Shown here: positions 1-5,735 of the stretch, one piece after another
How positions within the stretch are numbered: position 1 is the first letter of the stretch
Layout: the number at the start of each line of letters is the position of its first letter
Notes under the pieces: model-generated
Seen by the model: only the letters and a program-made list of their open reading frames with translations
Databases searched by the model: none
What the model was told of the DNA's origin: nothing
Made by a program: the position numbers and the translations under genes
NCBI GenBank assembly: GCA_003644175.1
Contig: QNBS01000163.1
Location: 1-5,735 of the forward strand
DNA: 5,735 bases
Direction of reading: 5' to 3'
DNA from: Planctomycetota bacterium
GTDB taxonomy: Bacteria > Planctomycetota > Phycisphaerae > Sedimentisphaerales > Anaerohalosphaeraceae

Positions 1-3000
1 AATACGGCAACAGGACCTTGCCCGTCTCGGTCGCGTCGGCGGCGGCGCCTTCATACGGGATTATCACCGATGAAAACGCCGGCTCGACCGCATTGTTCTT
101 CACAGGCCGGGCTGCCTGTGCCGACGAGGCCGAGAGGATCACGCACGCTAATAGCGCCGCTGCAACCGCGGCCTTAGCGCCGACGCCCTCACACAATCGC
201 AGCCGGCGACCCACAATACGCAGCAGCCACATAACCGGATAAAGCCCCATAAGCGCAAGCCCTCCCATGAACGCTCCGTTGGCAAAGGGCGCCGGCGCCG
301 CCATCCAAACCGCTACCAACGACGAGATACAAAGCACCGCCGTAATAAAGAGCAGTCGCATCCTGACGCATCTGCCCAACATGGCGACACCGGTAAATAT
401 GACGAGCCAGAATCCCACCTTGCCCCACGATGTCATGAGGCCTTCCTTTTTCATCCTCACAACCAGCTCGGCCTGGCCAAGACTCGTAAACGTGGCGGTC
501 CGCCCGCCGGCGGGCGATGCAATCTCCACGGGCAGCGTATAACGGCCGCGAGCGGCGACCTGCCTGTCGGGCGTCTTGGTTTTTCGCGGCGGCTGCGGCG
601 ATGGCAGTTCCCTGGCCTTTTTGGCCGCCGCCTCATGGCTTTGTTCCCGCTCCCAGCCCATACCTGAAGGCATGGCCGTCCCACTATCCAATGCAGTGAT
701 GCACGTAACCCTTGCCAGCGGCCTGCGCAGAAATTGCCATAGCGATACAAACGCCGGCTTAGGATGGACGTGACCGCTCATCTCCATCCTGCTTTCCTGG
801 TCAACCACAACATATCCCGGCGGAGGATACACATCCCACCGCGACTCATTCATTTGGACGCCCACAAGCTGGACACCCCCTAATTCAAGCTTCTCCAGAT
901 TCGCCCCCGCAGGCAGGCAGGCATAGACCAGTTTCACCTGCACGCGCCGGCGCGAACGACCGATCGGCGCCTGATAATCGCCGCCGGCACTTCGCTGAGG
1001 CTTGACCTGCACGCCCGCTACCGAAAGCGACCACAACTCGGCATCCTTCGGCAGGCGAATCGTCAAGAACTGCATGCCGGCATTGGCGACGGAAAACACG
1101 CCCTCGGTGCGCTGTCCGCCCAACACGTCCACGTACGTCCGGAGTCGGCTGGACATCGCAAGGGCAACGGGAATCTGATAGTTTTCATGCACGCTGGTCT
1201 CTAACGTAAACGAAGCGTCGGCCTGGGCCTGTGCCGTCCAGCCGGCGAGTCGCCATGCCGACAGGATTCGCCCCGCCGCGACGGGCAGCGCATCAAGGTC
1301 GACAGCATCCATCTCTTTGGCGCCGGCGGCGGTGATATCCATCGCCAGTTCCTCGCTTGCCTGGATCGCCAACTGCTCACTTACCAACTGTTCGTCGATA
1401 GCGCCGGCGCAGATCGGACGGATCAGTTCGGCGGAAAACGACTCTTCCTTGAGCGGGCGCTCATAGGAGGCGTCCACCACAACATTGCCGAGTTGCTTGT
1501 CGTCGAGATCCAGCAGCCAGAGGTTGTAACGCCGTGCGATTTCGTCGGCCAGCACAATCGTATCGGCGCAGGGAGCGACAATATTCTTCGAGATCAATCG
1601 AACCGTCTGCGACTGAATATCAATCTTGCGACCCAGGGAACGGTCGGCGAGAAGATAGAGCTTTCTCGCCGACGCCCGCGAGATCGTGTAGGTAATACGC
1701 CACCGACCGGTAATTCCGTCGGGTCGTGCATCGATGAGCCCGACGGAACGGGCGCTCACCCGCGCCGGGCGGCGTGAAACATCCATGGTAAGCCGGCCGC
1801 GGGCCGCGGCTGTATAACTCCATGCGTAGCGAGCGTTCCGCGGCATGCCCAGGCTCGCCATGCGCCCGACCGGAACAATCTCCAGGTCCTTCGTTGCGTT
1901 CGGGTCGCTTATGTCCAGGTCGCCCATCGCGGCAACCGAGACAAGCCCCGAAACATTCCTGCCCCGCGACTCGATCAACGGCACGGTGATATTCCGCGTA
2001 CTCTCGCCATCGTCCCATTGCCAGTCGTCAGGTACATGCTGGAGCACGATTGCAACATTTGCAACCTTCTCCGGCCTGACCGGGCGTGCAAGCTCGATCC
2101 GCAGAACCTCTCCCTCCGGCGCCGTCTCCGTGCGATACTCAAACCCCGTCTCCTTGCCGTCGACGGTCACTTTTTCAATGTGCCAGCCGCGCCCGGCGCC
2201 GGCGATCCCGAAGGACATGTCATACATCTGGCGCTCAACGGCGGTCACCTCGAAGTCGCCCGTCAGACGAATCTCCTCGCCCAACACCTCCAGATGCTGG
2301 GCGTCCTTGACCGTTCGGTACAACTCAATCGCCTCAGGCTCAAGTGCGACCGACCAGTCGTCGCCCCAGTGAAAATACAACTGCCCCGCCGAAAGACCAA
2401 CCAGCCCCGCTATGCCCGCTGTCGCGGCAACATCGGCGCGTCTGGCGTCGCTGAGCTTTTCTCCGCGAAGGCCGATCCCTTCATCGGTGCTCACCAACAG
2501 GTAGCCCCGCTGAAAGGACGCATCCTTGAGGACGACGCGGGGTCCCTGCCAGAGCCCGTCGCGTAATTCGGCCAGGGCCTTGATATGCAGCGCCACCGTA
2601 CCGGTCTTAGCCGAACGCAGGCGCACCGTGAGCATTTTTGTCTTCATCGCGGCATCTTTGGCGACCGACCACTTCACCAGGCTCGGACAGGCCACATCCG
2701 TGATCGTCCATTCGGCGCCAATCTCGAAGCCGAGTTCGCGGACGCCGCGGCGCAAGATATGCACCGTGAAAAGACACCCTAACGTCTGCTGTCTTCCGGC
2801 CAACTGCACCGAGGCGGCCGACTCTCCCAACAGGATAGCCCTGTCGTCGTGCCGGCGCCCGTTGCCCATCAGCACTACCGTCAGATTCGCTTTGCCGCCG
2901 ACCGTCAGTGTTACATCGGTCGAATCGGCGGCCTTGTCGTACGCTCGTTTCGCCACCGGCGCCGTCGCGTGAACCTCCAGGTCTCCCGGCAGCCGCAGCT

Positions 3001-3544
3001 TCATACTCCCTGCGGTCGCCTCCGGCAGCGACATCCCGAACTGCATACCTCCGTCGGCGAGTTCGGCTAATCGCGTTGTGCCCTCGACGGTGAGTCGATG
3101 CGCGCCTTTGGCCGTGAGGATCAGGACCAGGCGACCGCTCTTGTCGTAGCCTAAAGGCGCAGGGGCATCGTCAAGGCGCACTTTCGACAGGCCGACGCGT
3201 CCGAATCCCAACTGCACCGCTACCGGCTCGTCGCTGAGGCTGACGACATCCAGCACACCCTTCAGCGCAAGCGTCATCTCCGACATCTCGCCGGTGTAGT
3301 CTGCGCGCAGGACCTGACCCAAGGGGCGCGTTTCGGATTCGGTGGTTTTGGCTTTGGCGGCGGCAAGCAGCTTGTCAAATTCCGCCGCGTCCATCAGCAC
3401 CGCTTTGCCCGCCGGGTCAAGCACCCGCCCGAGGTCGCTGTACGGAACAAGAATGCGATGCTCGCGTCGATCGGCATGCAAACCGGACGCGGCAAGCACC
3501 ACACCGAGGATCAGAACCGGAATATATCTCTTGGCGTATTTCAT
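1..3544 (-). CDS. Giant exported multi-module beta-rich membrane protein, 3'-truncated (gene A)
   Basis: The ATG at 3544-3542 opens a frame that I translated by hand to the left edge: 1181 codons and no stop, so the true product is longer. The start is fixed by AAGGAG 7 bases upstream and by an immediate signal peptide (residues 1-24). Residues 31-62 hold a short motif (ILVPYSDLGRVL, then AVLMDAAEFDKLL). A long beta-rich region without recognisable catalytic residues follows. Residues 513 to about 1117 are paralogous to gene B: GLVSV at 513-517, LPKDAELWSLSVAG at 831-844, WDVYPPPGY at 903-911. A polar linker at about 965-1001 (PSPQPPRKTK) leads to a pre-membrane strand (LPVEI, 1004-1008) and three helices (1043-1111). 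Unlike gene B, the chain then enters a fourth, signal-like hydrophobic segment (1123-1145) and a second PY module (from about 1157). It is co-transcribed with gene B. The function is unknown; an extracytoplasmic scaffold or surface protein is plausible but unproven. The coding call is firm, the family assignment moderate. Confidence 0.9.
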   Translation of the reverse strand, partial: MKYAKRYIPVLILGVVLAASGLHADRREHRILVPYSDLGRVLDPAGKAVLMDAAEFDKLLAAAKAKTTESETRPLGQVLRADYTGEMSEMTLALKGVLDVVSLSDEPVAVQLGFGRVGLSKVRLDDAPAPLGYDKSGRLVLILTAKGAHRLTVEGTTRLAELADGGMQFGMSLPEATAGSMKLRLPGDLEVHATAPVAKRAYDKAADSTDVTLTVGGKANLTVVLMGNGRRHDDRAILLGESAASVQLAGRQQTLGCLFTVHILRRGVRELGFEIGAEWTITDVACPSLVKWSVAKDAAMKTKMLTVRLRSAKTGTVALHIKALAELRDGLWQGPRVVLKDASFQRGYLLVSTDEGIGLRGEKLSDARRADVAATAGIAGLVGLSAGQLYFHWGDDWSVALEPEAIELYRTVKDAQHLEVLGEEIRLTGDFEVTAVERQMYDMSFGIAGAGRGWHIEKVTVDGKETGFEYRTETAPEGEVLRIELARPVRPEKVANVAIVLQHVPDDWQWDDGESTRNITVPLIESRGRNVSGLVSVAAMGDLDISDPNATKDLEIVPVGRMASLGMPRNARYAWSYTAAARGRLTMDVSRRPARVSARSVGLIDARPDGITGRWRITYTISRASARKLYLLADRSLGRKIDIQSQTVRLISKNIVAPCADTIVLADEIARRYNLWLLDLDDKQLGNVVVDASYERPLKEESFSAELIRPICAGAIDEQLVSEQLAIQASEELAMDITAAGAKEMDAVDLDALPVAAGRILSAWRLAGWTAQAQADASFTLETSVHENYQIPVALAMSSRLRTYVDVLGGQRTEGVFSVANAGMQFLTIRLPKDAELWSLSVAGVQVKPQRSAGGDYQAPIGRSRRRVQVKLVYACLPAGANLEKLELGGVQLVGVQMNESRWDVYPPPGYVVVDQESRMEMSGHVHPKPAFVSLWQFLRRPLARVTCITALDSGTAMPSGMGWEREQSHEAAAKKARELPSPQPPRKTKTPDRQVAARGRYTLPVEIASPAGGRTATFTSLGQAELVVRMKKEGLMTSWGKVGFWLVIFTGVAMLGRCVRMRLLFITAVLCISSLVAVWMAAPAPFANGAFMGGLALMGLYPVMWLLRIVGRRLRLCEGVGAKAAVAAALLACVILSASSAQAARPVKNNAVEPAFSSVIIPYEGAAADATETGKVLLPY
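2..76 (-). other. Start of a second PY module in gene A, cut by the window edge
   Basis: Residues 1157-1181 begin FSSVIIPYEGAAADA and end in GKVLLPY at the left edge. The 'hydrophobic-P-Y' element (VIIPYE) resembles the one just after the gene A signal peptide (ILVPYS, residues 31-36). Both lie shortly after a hydrophobic segment ending in A-x-A or a similar site. Only 25 residues are visible, so the repeat is suggestive, not proven. Confidence 0.5.
110..178 (-). other. Fourth, signal-peptide-like hydrophobic segment of gene A
   Basis: Residues about 1123-1145 read AKAAVAAALLACVILSASS followed by AQAA. The segment is small-residue-rich, preceded by a basic stretch (R1113, R1114, R1116, K1124) and followed by an A-x-A-like end, so it looks like an N-terminal signal peptide placed inside a protein. 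Gene B has no counterpart: it ends after its third helix and a tail. The segment would carry the chain back out of the cytoplasm. Confidence 0.7.
212..418 (-). other. Three-helix membrane cassette of gene A
   Basis: Residues about 1043-1111 hold three helices: VGFWLVIFTGVAMLG (1043-1057), LLFITAVLCISSLVAVWM (1064-1081) and GAFMGGLALMGLYPVMWLL (1090-1108). Arg1058, Arg1061 and Arg1063 follow helix 1, no charge lies between helices 2 and 3, and RIVGRRLR follows helix 3. The order, loop lengths and charges match the gene B cassette, which supports common descent. Confidence 0.8.
3473..3544 (-). other. Signal peptide of gene A (residues 1-24)
   Basis: The N-terminus MKYAKRYIPVLILGVVLAAS has a basic n-region (K2, K5, R6), a hydrophobic core (residues 8-19) and ends in SGLHA before DRREHR, a plausible signal peptidase I site after A24. 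There is no cysteine near the cleavage site, so it is not a lipoprotein signal. This places the following beta-rich region outside the cytoplasm. Confidence 0.8.
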
Positions 3545-3548
3545 CGTA
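3545..3548 (-). other. Four-base gap between genes B and A
   Basis: Only TACG (minus strand) separates the gene B TAG from the gene A ATG, and the two genes are in different frames. There is no room for a promoter or terminator, so the pair should be a single transcriptional unit whose promoter lies upstream of the window's right edge. Confidence 0.85.
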
Positions 3549-5735
3549 CTACTCCTTGTCTTCCTGGTTGCGGCCGGCGTCGGAGGCATGAGGCGCCGCT
3601 TCTTCTGCGGCGGCCTCGACGGCGGTCTGCTTGTGCTCGATTAGTCTCGCCCGCAACTTAGGTATTTTTATAAGTCCCCATTGGGCGACCCACAAGACGA
3701 TGACAAGTAACGCGGCAAAACAGCCCGTGCTCATCACGTTGGCCACAAGCAGCGGCTGCCATAACTCCGCGATTCCGCCCAACAGAATCACGGCTAATAC
3801 GATCACGATTCGCAGCAGTCCGGACAGTTTTAGCATAGCGGCGCCGGCGACGACGATAACCAGCCACACTAATACGCAGAATACTCCTTTGGCGGCGGTA
3901 CAGACCGAAAGCTCATCGGAAAAGCCCTGCCGCACAAAATCAACCGGCTTGCCCTGCCCGGAGAGTTTGAAACCAATCGGAACCGACTGCTTTTGGCCAA
4001 GCCGGTTAATCAGGTTGTTCGCCCGCCACGACCGGCCCATGGAGAACAGGCGATCATGTCCGAGCACGAGATAATCGTCCGGAATCCACAGCCGCCATAA
4101 GGTCTGCTGCACGGGTATGTCCGGCGAAAGCGCCGGCGCCTCAAGATGCGACGCCTTTGCTCCTTTCAGCCCGTAGGCCACTTCGAGAACAAATCGCCAG
4201 ACCTGTCCCGCCGACGGCGGCAGACGCACAATCCGCTCGTCGGCCTTGGTTCCCATCTCGACCTGGGCCTCGGCGCCGTTTAGCAGAACGGCGGTCAACT
4301 CGGCATCTTTGGGCAGGGTTATCGACAATCGATCACCCTGGCTCGTCGCCAGAACAAATGTCGCGTGCGTGCGGCACATCCCGTCCCGCGCCAGAATCTG
4401 CTCGATGATCGCGCCGTCGACAATCGTCGTAAACACCGCAGCTTCCTTCTGAACAGCCACCGGAAGCGTGAGAGCAAACGACGGTCCGTGGTGCTTGAAC
4501 GCAAGCACCGCCTTTTGGCGATGCGGCGCATACGGCAAATCAACCTCACTGCCGGGATCCGCCGGTATCAGTCCCTCGCTCACCGGCTCGCCGATCGCTA
4601 ACGTTGCGCCCTTGCTGATCGCAATCCGCCCGTTCTGGTCCGACAGCTTGCCGGCGGCAAGGATCGGCCAAACCACGATGTCGGCTCGCCGGCCCTCCCC
4701 GGCGAGATTGGACCCGCTGCGAACACGCACCCGCAAGGTGTAGCGACCGGAAACCTTCGACTGCAGTACAATTTTGTAGTATGCCCACTCGGTCTTGTCG
4801 GCGGCGGGCGCCGCCTGGTCGGCGGGCAGCGCGTCAATTCGGGGTTTTTCTTTGATGTTTGCGCCGGTTATGTTGACTCGCGACCTGGTAAGGCTTATCG
4901 GCATCTTCACATAGAACGTATCGACGGGGGCATAGCGCACCCGGTAGTTGATCCTGGCCTCCTGGGCGATGGAGCCGGGCTGAATATCCACGAGGCGGTC
5001 CACGGTCGCCGAAACCTGGGCGGGCTTTACGGCAATCCTGAACCTGGCGCCTGCCCACTTTTGGCGATCTACCGCCTTGAACTCAAAAGCCATCGCAGGC
5101 GAAAGCCCCTTCATCTGCGTCCAGGGTTTCGTTTGATCGAGCGATATCGGGCTGAGCTGACCCAACTCGCCGATCTCGGCACGAAGCTGCTCGGCTAACA
5201 GCAGTATCAGCCGGCCCTGGTGCAACTGGACATCTTCGGCGCCTGCAAGCGGCAGGCGGAAATCGATTTCGGCCTGGGCATCGGCCCGATCGCGCTCTGC
5301 GCTTATGTCGATATCAAACGAGCCGGTCTGCTCCTTTTTCAGCAGAATTGAAAGTTTCCTGGCGTCGCCTTCGCCCTTTAACTGGTGATCATCCACAATG
5401 CCGCCGGGTCCGACCTGCGATATTTTCCACGGCGCCGGGAAATCCATCTCCAACTGGAATACTCCCGTGCGTTCGATACGATAATTGATCTTCGCCTGCA
5501 GATGGAGCTTGTCGCTGTCAGCGCCTAAAATCCATCGCTGATTGACCGACACGCGCGGCTTTGCCGTTTCAATCGAAATCGTCGCTCCATAATCGGAGGT
5601 GATAAACCTGTAGGCAGTTACTCCGGCGCGATTTGAGATCGCCTTTGGAAGGCGGCCGGTGTCGACGCGTGCGAGGTTTTTTAAGTCCTTCAACTGCACG
5701 AGTCGCCTCTGGGAATGCGTGATCCCGACCAGGCC
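3549..5735 (-). CDS. Large membrane-anchored beta-rich protein, 5'-truncated (gene B)
   Basis: This gene has 728 codons in the window and ends at TAG 3551-3549; the start lies beyond the right edge. Residues are numbered from the first codon at the edge (5735-5733). A GTG at 5699-5697 could open a 716-residue frame. The 12 residues before it (GLVGITHSQRRL) are open and align with the interior of the neighbouring paralogue, so that GTG is an internal valine. Residues 1 to about 610 are alternating hydrophobic/polar beta-type sequence with no catalytic motif I recognise. Landmarks are LPKDAEL at 474-480, WRLWIPDDY at 547-555 and a pre-membrane strand starting VPIGF at 585. Three hydrophobic helices at about 617-689 follow, then a basic stretch and an Ala/Glu-rich tail ending NQEDKE. 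The bulk is probably extracytoplasmic with the tail in the cytoplasm. The function is unknown; an envelope or structural role is only a guess. The planctomycete-type family resemblance is inferred from motifs, not searched. Confidence 0.9.
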   Translation of the reverse strand, partial: GLVGITHSQRRLVQLKDLKNLARVDTGRLPKAISNRAGVTAYRFITSDYGATISIETAKPRVSVNQRWILGADSDKLHLQAKINYRIERTGVFQLEMDFPAPWKISQVGPGGIVDDHQLKGEGDARKLSILLKKEQTGSFDIDISAERDRADAQAEIDFRLPLAGAEDVQLHQGRLILLLAEQLRAEIGELGQLSPISLDQTKPWTQMKGLSPAMAFEFKAVDRQKWAGARFRIAVKPAQVSATVDRLVDIQPGSIAQEARINYRVRYAPVDTFYVKMPISLTRSRVNITGANIKEKPRIDALPADQAAPAADKTEWAYYKIVLQSKVSGRYTLRVRVRSGSNLAGEGRRADIVVWPILAAGKLSDQNGRIAISKGATLAIGEPVSEGLIPADPGSEVDLPYAPHRQKAVLAFKHHGPSFALTLPVAVQKEAAVFTTIVDGAIIEQILARDGMCRTHATFVLATSQGDRLSITLPKDAELTAVLLNGAEAQVEMGTKADERIVRLPPSAGQVWRFVLEVAYGLKGAKASHLEAPALSPDIPVQQTLWRLWIPDDYLVLGHDRLFSMGRSWRANNLINRLGQKQSVPIGFKLSGQGKPVDFVRQGFSDELSVCTAAKGVFCVLVWLVIVVAGAAMLKLSGLLRIVIVLAVILLGGIAELWQPLLVANVMSTGCFAALLVIVLWVAQWGLIKIPKLRARLIEHKQTAVEAAAEEAAPHASDAGRNQEDKE
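3552..3557 (-). promoter_or_regulatory. Ribosome binding site of gene A, inside the end of gene B
   Basis: On the minus strand this reads AAGGAG, a strong Shine-Dalgarno match, with 7 bases between it and the ATG at 3544. The same six bases are the last two sense codons (AAG GAG, Lys-Glu) of gene B, directly before its TAG stop. Ribosomes finishing gene B therefore stop on the gene A initiation site, which favours coupled translation. The site fixes the gene A start. Confidence 0.85.
3669..3887 (-). other. Three-helix membrane cassette of gene B
   Basis: Residues about 617-689 hold three hydrophobic stretches: VFCVLVWLVIVVAGAAML (618-635), LLRIVIVLAVILLGGIAEL (640-658) and a third within about 662-687 (CFAALLVIVLWVAQWG). 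Lys636 and Arg642 lie between helices 1 and 2. The loop between helices 2 and 3 carries no basic residue. The segment after helix 3 is strongly basic (KIPKLRARLIEHK). By the positive-inside rule the large N-terminal region is outside and the acidic C-terminal tail is inside. Confidence 0.8.

Noticed and set aside
110..240. A separate gene starting internally in gene A (ATG at 232-230, or TTG at 196-194 giving a neat signal peptide).
   Set aside because: There is no stop codon between this point and the gene A start, and no convincing Shine-Dalgarno at a suitable distance. A fused chain is simpler, though an internal restart cannot be fully excluded.
287..300. GC-rich palindromes such as GGCGCCGGCGCC as possible terminator stems.
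   Set aside because: They lie inside coding sequence, have no following T-run on either strand, and belong to a short word repeated across both genes.
1620..2018. Minus-strand frame of 132 codons within gene A.
   Set aside because: It is in a different frame from gene A, which is open and paralogue-supported across the same bases. It is a shadow.
1845..2972. Overlapping plus-strand open frames of about 150-180 codons (1845-2372, 2018-2566, 2526-2972).
   Set aside because: They lie antisense to gene A, whose continuous frame has a signal peptide, paralogue motifs and membrane helices. Their translations are Arg/Ser/Pro-rich and of low complexity, typical of shadows in high-GC DNA.
3542..3560. 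Possible frameshift splitting one original gene into B and A.
   Set aside because: Gene A has its own ribosome site and a classical signal peptide, and gene B ends with a membrane cassette and charged tail. Both sides look like natural gene ends.
3631..4074. Plus-strand open frame of 147 codons opposite the gene B membrane cassette.
   Set aside because: It is antisense to hydrophobic coding sequence, and its Thr/Ser/Asn-rich product is what the complement of membrane-helix codons gives. No ribosome site or family resemblance was seen.

Overview
The window is one strand of coding sequence. Two very large genes lie head to tail on the minus strand, fill essentially every base, and both run off the window. 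GC content is high (about 60% by eye). Both products are exported, beta-strand-rich, membrane-anchored proteins. No homology search was possible. From general knowledge of protein styles, the motifs resemble the giant, uncharacterised membrane-anchored proteins common in Planctomycetota (PVC group): a short 'I-L-V-P-Y' segment just after a signal peptide, then long beta-rich tracts, an 'LPKDAELWSLSVAG' motif, a 'W..Y/W.P..Y' motif and a hydrophobic C-terminal cassette. A planctomycete (Phycisphaerae-like) source is an inference of moderate confidence, and the biochemical function of this type of protein is unknown to me.

Layout in the direction of transcription (right to left). Positions 5735-3549 hold the 3' part of gene B: 728 codons with no start in the window. 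It has a long extracytoplasmic beta-rich region, three membrane segments and a charged cytoplasmic tail, and ends in TAG. After 4 untranslated bases comes gene A (ATG at 3544-3542). It has a clear signal peptide and stays open for 1181 codons to the left edge. I translated this frame codon by codon and found no stop. The AAGGAG ribosome binding site of gene A sits inside the last codons of gene B, so the two are almost certainly one operon with coupled translation.

The two proteins are diverged paralogues. Residues about 513-1117 of A follow the whole visible part of B in order, with matching motifs at nearly the same spacing (LPKDAEL to the conserved Trp is 72 residues in A and 73 in B), ending in the same three-helix cassette. 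Gene B stops there. Gene A continues through a fourth, signal-peptide-like hydrophobic segment into a second copy of the 'hydrophobic-P-Y' start module (VIIPYE), so it looks like the start of a second module joined to the first in one chain. The charge pattern predicts that this second module is also outside the cytoplasm.

I see no RNA genes, mobile elements, CRISPR arrays, promoters or terminators. The plus strand carries only shadow frames. The only non-coding DNA is the 4 bases between the genes.
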